DNA of 64,000 nt from Pseudomonas fluorescens (GCF_000730425.1 NZ_CP008896.1:5518001-5582000); one strand, 5' to 3'. Shown: positions 54,368 to 63,795, counted from the stretch's first letter. Notes: generated by a model from the letters alone, not told the origin. Numbers and translations are program-made.

Positions 54368-56611
54368 ATGGTACAGGTGAGAGCACACCAGCCGATCAAC
54401 ACCGACGGCAGTATCAATCTCGAGGCATGGCTGGATCATGCCGTCAGTGTCGATCCGGCACTGGACCGTGAAGCCTTGAAAGCCGCCTGCGAGTTCGCTC
54501 GCGAGGCAGAACAGCAAGACAATGCGGCCAAGAACCTGTGGGCTGAAGGAACATCCAGTTTTCGTACCGGGCTTGAAATCGCCGAGATCCTCGCCGACCT
54601 CAAGCTGGACCAGGATTCGCTGATCGCCGCGGTGCTCTATCGCGGCGTGCGCGAAGGGCATATCGCATTGCCGCTGGTCAGCCAGCGTTTCGGCGCGGTG
54701 GTGGCCAAGCTGATCGACGGCGTGTTGCGGATGGCTGCGATCAGCGCCAGCCTCAGCCCGCGCCAGTCGATGGTGCTGGGCACCCAGGGCCAGGTGGAAA
54801 ACCTGCGCAAGATGCTGGTGGCGATGGTCGACGACGTGCGCGTCGCCTTGATCAAGCTGGCCGAACGCACCTGCGCGATTCGTGCGGTGAAAACCGCCGA
54901 TGACGAAAAGCGCAACCGTGTTGCCCGCGAGGTCTTCGACATCTACGCGCCCCTGGCGCATCGCCTGGGGATCGGCCATATCAAGTGGGAGCTGGAGGAC
55001 CTGTCCTTCCGCTACCTGGAACCGGACCAATACAAACAGATCGCGACCCTGCTGCATGAGCGGCGGCTGGACCGTGAGCGTTTTATCAGCGATGTGATGG
55101 GCCAGCTGCGTTCGGAGTTGCAGGCCACCGGCGTCGAAGCCGATATCAGTGGCCGGGCCAAGCACATCTATTCGATCTGGCGCAAAATGCAGCGCAAGGG
55201 CCTGGCTTTCAGCCAGATCTACGACGTGCGCGCGGTGCGCGTGCTGGTGCCGGAAATGCGCGATTGCTACACCGCGCTGGGCATCGTCCACACCTTGTGG
55301 CGGCATATTCCCAAGGAGTTCGACGACTACATCGCCAACCCCAAGGAAAACGGCTACCGCTCGCTGCATACCGCAGTGATCGGCCCCGAGGGCAAGGTGC
55401 TGGAAGTGCAGATCCGCACCCACGCCATGCACGAAGAAGCCGAACTGGGGGTTTGCGCGCACTGGCGCTACAAGGGTACCGACGTCAAGGCCGGCTCCAA
55501 CCAGTACGAAGAGAAAATCTCCTGGCTGCGCCAAGTGCTGGAATGGCACGAAGAACTGGGCGATATCGGCGGCCTGGCCGAGCAGCTGCGGGTGGATATC
55601 GAGCCCGACCGGGTCTATATCTTCACCCCCGATGGCCATGCCATCGACTTGCCCAAGGGCGCGACACCGTTGGACTTTGCTTACCGTGTGCACACCGAGA
55701 TCGGCCACAACTGCCGTGGCGCCAAGATCAACGGGCGCATCGTACCGCTCAACTACAGCCTGCAGACCGGTGAACAGGTCGAGATCATCACCAGCAAGCA
55801 CGGCACGCCGAGCCGCGACTGGCTGAACCCGAACCTGGGCTACATCACCACATCGCGGGCACGGGCGAAGATTGTCCACTGGTTCAAGCTGCAGGCACGG
55901 GACCAGAACGTGGCCGCCGGCAAGACCCTGCTCGAACGTGAGCTGGGGCGCCTGGGCCTGCCCCAGGTGGATTTCGACAAGTTGGCCGAAAAGGCCAATA
56001 TGAAGATTGCCGAAGACATGTTCGCCGCCCTGGGGGCCGGTGACCTGCGCCTGGCGCAATTGGTCAACCTGGCCCAGCAACTGGTAGAGCCGGAGCGCGG
56101 CAGCGAGCAACTGGAGCTGATTCCTCGCAAGGCTACCGGCTATAAGCCAGGCAAGCGCGGCGATATCCAGATCCAGGGTGTGGGCAACCTGATGACCCAG
56201 ATGGCCGGCTGCTGCCAGCCGTTGCCGGGCGACGCGATCGTCGGCTACATCACCCAGGGGCGTGGGGTGAGCATTCACCGCCAGGATTGTGCCTCGGTGC
56301 TGCAACTGGGCGGGCGCGAGCCGGAGCGGATCATCCAGGTCAGCTGGGGCCCGGTACCGGTGCTCACCTATCCGGTGGACATCATCATTCGTGCCTACGA
56401 TCGCTCGGGGTTGCTGCGTGATGTCTCGCAAGTGTTGCTCAACGAGCGGATCAACGTACTGGCGGTCAACACCCGCTCGAACAAGGAGGACAACACTGCG
56501 TTGATGTCCCTGACCATCGAGATTCCGGGGCTGGACGCGTTGGGACGGTTGCTGGGGCGTATCTCCCAGTTGCCGAACATCATCGAGACCCGGCGCAACC
56601 GCACGCCATAA
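54368..56611 (+). CDS. relA: GTP pyrophosphokinase (stringent response)
   Basis: A ribosome-associated (p)ppGpp synthetase, 747 residues from ATG 54368, the same as in P. aeruginosa. The N-terminal hydrolase domain is degenerate and lacks the HD pair, so the enzyme is a synthetase only. The synthetase region holds GYRSLHTAVIGPEGKVLEVQIRT. A TGS domain (RVYIFTPDGHAIDLPKGATPLDFAY), a zinc-finger-like CCQPLPGD stretch and a C-terminal ACT domain follow. An open frame upstream of the chosen ATG is not supported. The gene is 119 bases after rlmD. Confidence 0.95.
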   Translation: MVQVRAHQPINTDGSINLEAWLDHAVSVDPALDREALKAACEFAREAEQQDNAAKNLWAEGTSSFRTGLEIAEILADLKLDQDSLIAAVLYRGVREGHIALPLVSQRFGAVVAKLIDGVLRMAAISASLSPRQSMVLGTQGQVENLRKMLVAMVDDVRVALIKLAERTCAIRAVKTADDEKRNRVAREVFDIYAPLAHRLGIGHIKWELEDLSFRYLEPDQYKQIATLLHERRLDRERFISDVMGQLRSELQATGVEADISGRAKHIYSIWRKMQRKGLAFSQIYDVRAVRVLVPEMRDCYTALGIVHTLWRHIPKEFDDYIANPKENGYRSLHTAVIGPEGKVLEVQIRTHAMHEEAELGVCAHWRYKGTDVKAGSNQYEEKISWLRQVLEWHEELGDIGGLAEQLRVDIEPDRVYIFTPDGHAIDLPKGATPLDFAYRVHTEIGHNCRGAKINGRIVPLNYSLQTGEQVEIITSKHGTPSRDWLNPNLGYITTSRARAKIVHWFKLQARDQNVAAGKTLLERELGRLGLPQVDFDKLAEKANMKIAEDMFAALGAGDLRLAQLVNLAQQLVEPERGSEQLELIPRKATGYKPGKRGDIQIQGVGNLMTQMAGCCQPLPGDAIVGYITQGRGVSIHRQDCASVLQLGGREPERIIQVSWGPVPVLTYPVDIIIRAYDRSGLLRDVSQVLLNERINVLAVNTRSNKEDNTALMSLTIEIPGLDALGRLLGRISQLPNIIETRRNRTP

Positions 56612-56637
56612 ATCGCTGGATGAGCGCGGTCTAAAAT

Positions 56638-56725
56638 GTGGGAGCGGGCTTGCTCGCGAAAGCGCTGGATCAGTCAATTTATTCGGCGACTGACACAACG
56701 CCATCGCGAGCAAGTCCGCTCCCAC
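56638..56725. repeat. Inverted REP pair
   Basis: GTGGGAGCGGGCTTGCTCGC with the near inverse GCGAGCAAGTCCGCTCCCAC (one mismatch). It lies between relA and mazG. Confidence 0.85.
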
Positions 56726-56762
56726 ATTTGATCCTCAGCGCTCCCCGAACAGAGATTGACCG

Positions 56763-57596
56763 ATGTATTCACTTGAAGACCTGCTGCACCTGATGAATCG
56801 CCTGCGCGACCCACAATATGGTTGCCCGTGGGACATCAAGCAAACCTACGCCAGCATCGTGCCCCACACCCTGGAAGAAGCCTACGAAGTCGCCGATGCC
56901 ATCGAGCGCGGGGATTTTGATCATCTGCAAGGGGAGTTGGGCGACCTGTTGTTCCAGGTGGTGTATTACAGCCAGTTGGCCCGGGAAGAGGGGCGCTTCG
57001 AGTTTGCCGGGGTGGTCGACAGCATCACCCGTAAGCTGATTCGTCGGCATCCCCATGTGTTCCCCACCGGCGACCTGTATGCGCCGCTGGATACTCCCCG
57101 GTTAAGCGAAGAGCAGGTCAAGGAGCGCTGGGAACAGATCAAGGCCCAGGAGCGCGCAGAGAAATCCGACGCCCCGCAGCAACTGTCCTTGCTCGATGAT
57201 GTGCCCAGCGCCTTGCCGTCCCTGTCCCGCGCGGCTAAATTGCAAAAGCGCGCCAGCCAGGTCGGTTTCGACTGGCCTGCGGCGTTGCCGGTGGTGGATA
57301 ACGTGCGTGAAGAGCTCGATGAAGTGCTCGAAGCCATGGCCGACAACGATCTGGCCGCGATTGCCGATGAAGTCGGTGACCTGCTGTTTGCAGCGGTCAA
57401 CCTGGCCCGGCACCTCAAGGTGGACCCGGAAACCGCCCTGCGCGGCGCCAATGCCAAATTCGAAAGGCGATTCCGATTTATCGAACAGGCATTGCGCGAC
57501 ACCCACCGTCCCATGGAAGATTGCACCCTCGAAGAGTTGGACGCCCTATGGGGCGAAGCCAAACGCCAGGAAAAGAATGTGTCCAACTGCGGTTGA
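56763..57596 (+). CDS. mazG: Nucleoside triphosphate pyrophosphohydrolase MazG
   Basis: A 277-residue tandem MazG protein, hydrolysing NTPs to NMPs and moderating ppGpp levels. Both MazG halves carry the acidic metal motifs: EEAYEVADAIERGDFDHLQGELGDLLFQVV first, then EELDEVLEAMADNDLAAIADEVGDLLFA. Its place next to relA is conserved. In P. aeruginosa lpxO2 follows mazG, but here the DUF2058 gene follows after only 25 bases. Confidence 0.94.
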   Translation: MYSLEDLLHLMNRLRDPQYGCPWDIKQTYASIVPHTLEEAYEVADAIERGDFDHLQGELGDLLFQVVYYSQLAREEGRFEFAGVVDSITRKLIRRHPHVFPTGDLYAPLDTPRLSEEQVKERWEQIKAQERAEKSDAPQQLSLLDDVPSALPSLSRAAKLQKRASQVGFDWPAALPVVDNVREELDEVLEAMADNDLAAIADEVGDLLFAAVNLARHLKVDPETALRGANAKFERRFRFIEQALRDTHRPMEDCTLEELDALWGEAKRQEKNVSNCG

Positions 57597-57621
57597 GCAG
57601 TTGCCTAAGTGAGTAAGCACC

Positions 57622-58167
57622 ATGAGCATTTCCCTTCGCGACCAGTTGCTCAAAGCAGGCCTGGTCAACCAGAAACAGGCCAAGCAGGTCGGCAAAGACA
57701 AGCAGAAGCAGCAGCGCCTGGTTCACAAAGGCCAGGCCCAGGCCGACGACACCCAGCAGCGCCTGGCCCTGGAAGCACAGGCCGAAAAGGTCAAGCGCGA
57801 CCAGGAGCTCAACCGCCAGCAGCAGGAAAAGGTCGAGGCCAAGGCCCGTGCCGCGCAGGTCAAGCAATTGATCGAGACCTCGCGCCTGCCCAAGCTGACC
57901 ACCGAGGACTACTACAACTTCGTCGACGACAAGAAGGTCAAGCGCCTGTCAGTCAACACCTTGATGCGCAACAAGCTGAGCAACGGTTCGTTGGCGATTG
58001 TCCATCACGGCGGCGGTTATGAAGTGATCCCGCGGGAGGCCGCGCTGAAAATCCAGGAGCGCGCGCCTGAGCGTATCGTCCAGCTCAACATCCTCACCGA
58101 GACCCAGGTGCCGGATGAGGATGATCCATATGCTGCCTACCAGATCCCTGATGATCTGATGTGGTAA
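57622..58167 (+). CDS. DUF2058-family protein (YaiL-like)
   Basis: A 181-residue protein of the YaiL/DUF2058 family. The start MSISLRDQLLKAGLVNQKQAKQV and the highly charged Gln/Lys helix (about 20-80) followed by the VKRLSVNTLMRNKLSNGSLAIVHH domain are typical. A nucleoprotein/polynucleotide-associated role is suggested in database names but not proven. It matches PA0937. A terminator follows. Confidence 0.85.
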   Translation: MSISLRDQLLKAGLVNQKQAKQVGKDKQKQQRLVHKGQAQADDTQQRLALEAQAEKVKRDQELNRQQQEKVEAKARAAQVKQLIETSRLPKLTTEDYYNFVDDKKVKRLSVNTLMRNKLSNGSLAIVHHGGGYEVIPREAALKIQERAPERIVQLNILTETQVPDEDDPYAAYQIPDDLMW

Positions 58168-58180
58168 GGCTTTAAAAACA

Positions 58181-58209
58181 ACAAACCCCGCTCAGAAGGC
58201 GGGGTTTGT
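58181..58209 (+). terminator. Terminator after DUF2058 gene
   Basis: ACAAACCCCGC and GCGGGGTTTGT form an 11-base stem around TCAGAAG, with GTTT after it. Confidence 0.9.
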
Positions 58210-58261
58210 GTTTATAGGCACTGCGGCTGCGTGGGCCGGGTGGCTATAGGACTTCAGCTGT

Positions 58262-58450
58262 TCAGGAGCTGGATGCCTGGCGTCTCATCTCAAGGGTTTC
58301 GAGCTCGTTTTTATAATTATGAGCATCGCACTCGTTGTGAAACATACCGACCAGCAGGTCTTGTTGGTGCACATCCCAGATATGAATGCCATGGGCCAAG
58401 GCTTCATGGGACATATGGTCATCGTCGCGTTCAGTTACTTTTACAGTCAT
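58262..58450 (-). CDS. Small acidic protein of unknown function
   Basis: A 62-residue ORF, Glu/Asp- and His-rich (MTVKVTERDDDHMSHEALAHG), with a compact core IHIWDVHQQDLLVGMFHNECDAHNYKNELE that reads like a small structured domain. I do not recognise it. On the minus strand a TATATAA stretch near 58503-58510 could be its -10. The reading frame has Pseudomonas-like composition, and the convergent DUF2058 terminator lies beyond its end. Confidence 0.55.
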   Translation of the reverse strand: MTVKVTERDDDHMSHEALAHGIHIWDVHQQDLLVGMFHNECDAHNYKNELETLEMRRQASSS

Positions 58451-58672
58451 CTGCTTGCTCCAGTCTCTGGTTGATCTGCGGCAAGGCGTCGCAGGCCTTT
58501 GTTATATATTTTGTTAGCTTGCTAAGTAAACTGACTTTTCGCGCAATAATTCATTGCAGTAAACGCAACAATGCTCCAGGCCTTGGAAACCGTGACGTTG
58601 CGTCGCAGAGGCTGGGGGTTTATGACAAAAGTTTCATGTTTGAGTAAGGCTTTAGTCTTGTAGAGGGCCTCC

Positions 58673-58750
58673 CACCGCTATCGCCGGCAAGCCAGCGCCC
58701 ACCTTGGAATGCGGTCATCTGTAGGAGCCGGCTTGCCGGCGATGGCGGTA
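58673..58750. repeat. Inverted REP pair
   Basis: CGCTATCGCCGGCAAGCCAG (58677) and GTAGGAGCCGGCTTGCCGGC (58721) are opposed, separated by about 20 bases. It occupies part of the gene-free 58451-58821 stretch. That stretch also holds an AT-rich segment (58495-58560) with no clear gene. Confidence 0.8.
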
Positions 58751-58776
58751 TCAGCCGCCCTGAAAAAACGCAGGCG

Positions 58777-58803
58777 AAAAAAAGCCCCGCATTTCGCGAG
58801 GCT
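58777..58803 (-). terminator. Terminator after the DUF3108 gene
   Basis: On the minus strand AGCCTCGC pairs with GCGGGGCT (one G-T pair), then a run of seven T. Confidence 0.85.
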
Positions 58804-58821
58804 CTTTCAATCAAGCAACGA

Positions 58822-59535
58822 TCAGCTGCCTTTCACAACCTTGCCATTGACCGTGCCGTCCAACAGCATGATGTTGTATTCCTTGCCGTCGGTTTCGACT
58901 TGTTGCAGGCGAACCAGCAGGTATTCCCAATCCTTGGCAAACCACATCACGGTGGTGCGCTTGCTTTGCGTTGGGTCGCGCACGCGCTCAACCTTGATGG
59001 CGTCGATCTTGCCGGCCTTGGTCTCGACTTTCTCGGAACCCAGTACGCGGAAGTCATAGGTCTCGACTTCGCCGTCATCCACCACCTGGTAGCTCATGGT
59101 TTTCTTGCCGGCAGCCACGTCATGTTGCAGGGCCAACTGGTAAGTGGATTTATCGACCATGCCACGGTTCAGTGGGATCTTGACCGCGTCGCCGCGATCG
59201 GTGCCGGTGACCATCTTGGCGGTCCAGTCGAAGTCCAGGTCGGCCTTCTTGGCTTTGCCCAGGCCGCCGCGTTCAAAGTGGTAGGACTGGGGCAGCAGGG
59301 TGTCCTTGTCCAGGGTCAGGGTGCTTTCTTCCGTCAGGCTGGCGATCATCATCGAAGCCTTGAAGCTGAGCTTCCAGACGCCGTTGCCGGTGTTTTCCAG
59401 GCTGCGGGACGCCTGGCCGCTCATGGGCAACTGCTTCCAGTCGGCGGTATAGCTGGCGGAGAAAGGCTGAAGATCTGCCGCATGCACGGTAGGCAGGGCA
59501 AGCAGAGCAAAAGCGAAGAGCAGGGCACGACGCAT
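58822..59535 (-). CDS. DUF3108-family periplasmic protein
   Basis: A 237-residue protein with a signal peptide (MRRALLFAFALLALPTVHAAD), then a beta-rich domain with the family features SYTADWKQLPMSGQASRSL and RKTTVMWFAKDW-like RTTVMWFAKDWEYLLVRLQQ. DUF3108 has no known function. The ATG is preceded by TAGGAGATTTT, and the gene lies eight bases after purN. It matches PA0943 in the conserved block with purN and purM. A strong terminator follows. Confidence 0.85.
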   Translation of the reverse strand: MRRALLFAFALLALPTVHAADLQPFSASYTADWKQLPMSGQASRSLENTGNGVWKLSFKASMMIASLTEESTLTLDKDTLLPQSYHFERGGLGKAKKADLDFDWTAKMVTGTDRGDAVKIPLNRGMVDKSTYQLALQHDVAAGKKTMSYQVVDDGEVETYDFRVLGSEKVETKAGKIDAIKVERVRDPTQSKRTTVMWFAKDWEYLLVRLQQVETDGKEYNIMLLDGTVNGKVVKGS

Positions 59536-59543
59536 AAAATCTC

Positions 59544-60194
59544 CTAGGTACGAATCAAGTGGCCGCTGGCCGCAAGTAACTGGCCGTCCAACATGGCGCC
59601 TTGTTCACCGAGCACCAAGCGTCCCTCGGCAAACCAGCGAACCGCCAGCGGGTAAATCCTGTGTTCCTGGGTGTGAACCCGTTGCGCAAGGCTCTGCGCT
59701 GAGTCCGCAGACTCTACCGGAACTACTGCCTGTACGACCAGAGGCCCGCCATCGAGTTCCTCGGTGACAAAGTGCACGCTGCAGCCGTGCTCCGTATCGG
59801 CGGCCTCAAGGGCCCGTTGATGGGTATGTAACCCTTTGTATTTGGGCAGCAGGGAAGGGTGGATATTCAGCAGGCGCCCCTGGTAATGGCGCACGAAACC
59901 GGCGCTGAGAATGCGCATGAAACCGGCGAGGACCACGAGCTTGGGATTGAAGGCGTCGATCAGTTCGGTCAAGGCTGTATCGAAGGCCTCGCGACCGTCG
60001 AACGCCTTGTGATCCAGGTAGCGGGTATCGATACCCGCGTCCCGTGCGCGTTGCAGGCCGTAGGCGTCGCTGCGGTTGGAAATCACCGCAGCGATACGCA
60101 CCGGGCTGTCGCCGGCGCGCGTGCTGTCGATCAGGGCCTGCAAGTTACTGCCGGTGCCGGAAAGCAGCACCACGACATCACAGGTCTGGGACAT
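59544..60194 (-). CDS. purN: Phosphoribosylglycinamide formyltransferase
   Basis: A 216-residue folate-dependent enzyme in de novo purine synthesis, converting GAR to formyl-GAR with 10-formyl-THF. The PRPP-binding-like loop LLSGTGSNLQAL, the folate segment LAGFMRILSAGFVRHYQGRLLNIHPSLLPKYKG and the catalytic His within NIHPS are present. Its ATG overlaps the purM stop (TGATG), so the two are cotranscribed and coupled. Confidence 0.96.
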   Translation of the reverse strand: MSQTCDVVVLLSGTGSNLQALIDSTRAGDSPVRIAAVISNRSDAYGLQRARDAGIDTRYLDHKAFDGREAFDTALTELIDAFNPKLVVLAGFMRILSAGFVRHYQGRLLNIHPSLLPKYKGLHTHQRALEAADTEHGCSVHFVTEELDGGPLVVQAVVPVESADSAQSLAQRVHTQEHRIYPLAVRWFAEGRLVLGEQGAMLDGQLLAASGHLIRT

Positions 60195-61252
60195 CAATGA
60201 GCCTTGAGGTTCTTCAGTTCGACCTGGGCTGCGCCTTCCGGGGCAGTGGCGATCTGGCCAATGACCCAAGGCTGCTCGCCCGCATCACGCAGGACGTTCA
60301 GCGCGGTTTCCACGTGCTCTTGAGCCACGCAAATGACCATGCCCACGCCGCAGTTCAGCACGCGGTGCATTTCGGTCTCGTTGACGTTGCCTTTCTCTTG
60401 CAGCCAGTCGAAGACCGCCGGGCGCTGCCAGCTGGCCACGTCGACGATGGCCTGGGCGCCTTTTGGCAGGACGCGCGGGATGTTGTCCAGCAGGCCGCCA
60501 CCGGTGATGTGTGCCATGGCCTTGACCGCGCCAGTGTCCTTGATCAGCTTGAGCAGCGGCTTGACGTAGATGCGGGTCGGGGCCATCAGCAGGTCGGTCA
60601 AGGGCTTGCCGTCGAGCTGGGTGTTCTCGATGTCGGCGCCAGAGACTTCGATGATCTTGCGGATCAGCGAGTAGCCGTTGGAGTGCGGGCCGGACGATGG
60701 CAGGGCCAGCAGGGCATCACCGGCAGCCACTTTGGAACCGTCGATGATCTCGGCTTTTTCCACGACGCCGACGCAGAACCCCGCCAGGTCGTAATCTTCG
60801 CCTTCGTACATGCCTGGCATTTCAGCGGTTTCGCCGCCGACCAGGGAGCAACCGGACAGTTCGCAGCCAGCGCCGATACCGGTGACCACTTGTGCAGCGG
60901 TCTCCACGTTCAGCTTGCCGGTGGCGTAGTAGTCGAGGAAGAACAACGGCTCGGCGCCGCACACCACCAGGTCATTGACGCACATGGCCACCAGGTCGAT
61001 GCCGATGGTGTCATGCTTGTTCAGGGTCAGTGCCAGGCGCAGCTTGGTGCCCACGCCGTCGGTGCCGGAGACCAGTACAGGCTGCTTGTAGCCGGCCGGG
61101 ATCTCGCAGAGGGCGCCGAAACCGCCCAGGCCGCCCATGACTTCGGGGCGCGCAGTGCGCTTGGCGACGCTCTTGATGCGTTCGACCAATGCTTCACCGG
61201 CGTCGATGTCTACACCGGCGTCCTTGTAGCTCAGGGAGGGTTGCTTGCTCAT
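60194..61252 (-). CDS. purM: Phosphoribosylformylglycinamidine cyclo-ligase
   Basis: A 352-residue ATP-dependent AIR synthetase, the fifth step of purine synthesis, with the usual length from ATG 61252 ([15 protein letters not shown]). Family motifs are [32 protein letters not shown] and HITGGGL. Upstream frame to 61444 is not coding. It is the first gene of purM-purN-DUF3108. A GATAAAAT (61360-61367 on the minus strand) is a likely -10 about 110 bases upstream. Confidence 0.96.
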   Translation of the reverse strand: MSKQPSLSYKDAGVDIDAGEALVERIKSVAKRTARPEVMGGLGGFGALCEIPAGYKQPVLVSGTDGVGTKLRLALTLNKHDTIGIDLVAMCVNDLVVCGAEPLFFLDYYATGKLNVETAAQVVTGIGAGCELSGCSLVGGETAEMPGMYEGEDYDLAGFCVGVVEKAEIIDGSKVAAGDALLALPSSGPHSNGYSLIRKIIEVSGADIENTQLDGKPLTDLLMAPTRIYVKPLLKLIKDTGAVKAMAHITGGGLLDNIPRVLPKGAQAIVDVASWQRPAVFDWLQEKGNVNETEMHRVLNCGVGMVICVAQEHVETALNVLRDAGEQPWVIGQIATAPEGAAQVELKNLKAH

Positions 61253-61359
61253 GATCCAGGCCTTTAGGGGGGGATTCAGGGGTAACGACCGATGCGGTGG
61301 GGGTACGGAAGTTGAACACTTCAGGACGCCCAGCCGTTGACGGTCTGCGAAGGCGCGCG

Positions 61360-61367
61360 ATTTTATC
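61360..61367 (-). promoter_or_regulatory. Candidate -10 box of the purM operon
   Basis: GATAAAAT on the minus strand. The -35 is not clear. The rest of the 61253-61610 gap, which separates two divergent genes, shows no further structure I can name. Confidence 0.35.
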
Positions 61368-61610
61368 AGGCTTGAGGGGCAGCGGCCATCCTCGTGCCGA
61401 CGGGCAGGGGCATATGGTGCTAAAAAAACCTTAATCGGCGCCACGATCGCCTGTATTAAGGTATAGCCTTTAACCCGCTATCGTTATGACAGTACGAAAA
61501 CTTACCGGGGCCTTGTGAATGTTTTGCCGGTCGCTGTGGTCACAGCCTTGCTTAACCTTCTTCACGCGGTCTGTTCCAGCCGCTTTTTTGTCGTTCGGGA
61601 ATCTTTTTTC

Positions 61611-62669
61611 ATGGGTCTGAGTAGATACTTTTTTGTCGGCTGCTTGTCGTTGGTCAGCCTGGCGAGTCATGCCGAAACCCTCAATGGCCTTTATCAAGTG
61701 CTGGAGCCTGTCAGCAGCCAGGCGCCCGATGAGCGCGAACAAGCCACCCAGCGCGCCCTGCAGACCCTGGTGATCCGCCTCACCGGTGACGCCAAGGCCG
61801 TCCAGAGCCCTGGCCTGGCAGCGATCCGCAAGGATCCGCAACAGATCATCAGCCAGTACGGCTACGACGCCGGCCCGCCCGAAAGCCTGCAGGTGGATTT
61901 CGACCCGGTCAGCACCGACCGCGCGCTGCGGGATGCTGGCCTTGCGTTGTGGGGCAACAATCGGCCTTCGATCCTCGGCTGGTGGCTGAGCGATTCCACT
62001 GAAGGCAGCAGTCTGGTGGGGGATGGCCAGGCCGTCGCCGAGCCGTTGCGCCGTGCAGCCCAGCATCGCGGGTTGCCACTGCGCCTGCCGCTGGGTGACC
62101 TCGATGAGCAGATCGTTGCCACTGCCCCTAATCTTGAAAGCGCAGACCCGGCGCCCCTGCGTTCGGCCTCCGAGCGTTACGGTGCCGACGCCTTGCTGGC
62201 GGTGCATGCCCGTGAAGACGCGGGCCAATGGCAGGCCAAATGGCGCCTGTGGCTGGGTGACAAGGCCGAGCAGGGCACTGTACAGGGCGCAGACACTGCG
62301 GCCTTGGCCGATGCCGTGTTGCTGGCGGTCAGTGAGCGTCTTGCGCCTCGCTTTGCGGTAAAGGCCGGGGTTTCCAGCGAGCAGTTGCTGCAAGTGCAGG
62401 GCATGACGCTGGAACGCTACGCCGCCCTCGGCCATCTGCTGGAGCCTTTTGGAGCGCAGTTGCAGCGGGTGGACGGCGACCGGATCGTTTATCGGGTCAA
62501 TGGCAGCAGCGATCAACTGCGCAGCCAGTTGAGCCTGGCGAAGTTGCAGGAAGTGCCGGCTGGTGAGGCGCTTGCAGCACCGCCCGTGCAGCCGCCTGTG
62601 GCCGAGGGCGTGCCACCTGCGCCGGTGCCGCAGGCAGGGCCCGAGCCGCAACTGCGTTTTCGTTGGTAA
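61611..62669 (+). CDS. DUF2066-family periplasmic protein
   Basis: A 352-residue protein with a signal peptide (FVGCLSLVSLASHAET), followed by the DUF2066 start LNGLYQVLEPVSSQAPDEREQATQRALQTLVIRLTGD. The C-terminus is Pro/Gln-rich and low in complexity. Function is unknown. ATG 61611 is chosen as it begins right at the signal peptide; the frame is open 32 codons upstream. It matches PA0946. The transporter gene follows 43 bases on. Confidence 0.83.
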   Translation: MGLSRYFFVGCLSLVSLASHAETLNGLYQVLEPVSSQAPDEREQATQRALQTLVIRLTGDAKAVQSPGLAAIRKDPQQIISQYGYDAGPPESLQVDFDPVSTDRALRDAGLALWGNNRPSILGWWLSDSTEGSSLVGDGQAVAEPLRRAAQHRGLPLRLPLGDLDEQIVATAPNLESADPAPLRSASERYGADALLAVHAREDAGQWQAKWRLWLGDKAEQGTVQGADTAALADAVLLAVSERLAPRFAVKAGVSSEQLLQVQGMTLERYAALGHLLEPFGAQLQRVDGDRIVYRVNGSSDQLRSQLSLAKLQEVPAGEALAAPPVQPPVAEGVPPAPVPQAGPEPQLRFRW

Positions 62670-62712
62670 ATGTTCTTCCTTATATAGAAGCAACTGACAG
62701 ATGGAGTGGTTT

Positions 62713-63786
62713 ATGGCGGATACGCGTCGTTGGGTGTGGCTTGGCGGGATTGTCCTGCTGTGCGTCTTTGTGTTCTTGCTGCATTCGATCCTGACGCCCT
62801 TCCTGGTCGCCTTGCTGCTGGCCTATCTGTTCGATCCAGTGGTGGATCGCCTGGAAAAGGCCGGCTTGTCGCGAACCTGGGGCGTGGTGGCGGTGTTTAC
62901 GCTGTTTACCCTGGTCGTCATGGCGCTGTTGCTGGTGCTGGTGCCGATGTTGGCCAAGCAGTTGATTCGCCTGTACGAACTGGCGCCGCAGATGCTCGAC
63001 TGGCTGCAACACACGGCCATGCCGTGGACGCAGTCCAAGCTCGGCCTGGCCGATGGCTTCTGGAAGTTCGACAAGGTCAAGGCCGCGATCAGCGAGCATA
63101 TGGGCCAGACCACCGATATCGTCGGAGTGATCCTCAGCCAGGCCACGGCCTCCAGCCTGGCGCTGATCGGCTGGTTGACCAACCTGGTATTGATCCCGGT
63201 GGTGGCGTTCTACCTGTTGCGTGACTGGGACATCATGCTCGCCAAGATCCGCAGCCTGCTGCCCCGTGATAGTGAGGAGCGCATTGTGTCCCTGGCCGAG
63301 GAGTGCCATGAGGTGCTGGGCGCCTTTGTCCGGGGACAATTGCTGGTGATGGTGGCGTTGGGGATTATCTATGCTGGCGGGCTAATGGCGATTGGCCTGG
63401 AGCTGGGCCTGTTGATCGGCATGATTGCCGGCCTGGCGGCGATTGTGCCGTACATGGGGTTTGTCATCGGTATTGGCGCGGCGCTGGTGGCCGGCCTGTT
63501 TCAGTTTGGTGGCGACTTGTACCCGATGCTGGGGATTGTCGCGGTGTTCATGGTCGGCCAGGCGCTGGAAGGCATGGTGCTGACGCCCTTGCTGGTGGGC
63601 GACCGCATCGGCCTGCACCCAGTGGCTGTGATTTTTGCGATCCTGGCAGGAGGCGAGCTGTTCGGCTTTACCGGTATCCTGCTGGCACTGCCAGTGGCGG
63701 CGGTGATCATGGTGCTGGTGCGTCATATACATGATGTGTACAAGGATTCGGACGTCTACACGGGCGCCGATGACCCTCAGTTGTAA
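62713..63786 (+). CDS. AI-2E family transporter (PerM-like)
   Basis: A 357-residue inner-membrane protein with about eight helices in the AI-2E arrangement; a long amphipathic loop lies after helix 3. The family core PYMGFVIGIGAALVAGLFQF and the C-terminal LVGDRIGLHPVAVIFAILAGGELFG are clear. ATG 62713 is preferred since GGAGTGGTTT precedes it; an ATG four codons earlier is possible. AI-2 export is proved only for some members, so the substrate is uncertain. It matches PA0948. Confidence 0.87.
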   Translation: MADTRRWVWLGGIVLLCVFVFLLHSILTPFLVALLLAYLFDPVVDRLEKAGLSRTWGVVAVFTLFTLVVMALLLVLVPMLAKQLIRLYELAPQMLDWLQHTAMPWTQSKLGLADGFWKFDKVKAAISEHMGQTTDIVGVILSQATASSLALIGWLTNLVLIPVVAFYLLRDWDIMLAKIRSLLPRDSEERIVSLAEECHEVLGAFVRGQLLVMVALGIIYAGGLMAIGLELGLLIGMIAGLAAIVPYMGFVIGIGAALVAGLFQFGGDLYPMLGIVAVFMVGQALEGMVLTPLLVGDRIGLHPVAVIFAILAGGELFGFTGILLALPVAAVIMVLVRHIHDVYKDSDVYTGADDPQL

Positions 63787-63795
63787 GGCTCATCA

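Noticed and set aside
54338..56725. A 795-codon open frame antisense to relA
   Set aside because: relA on the plus strand is unambiguous and full length; the antisense frame has no recognisable domain and runs through a REP.
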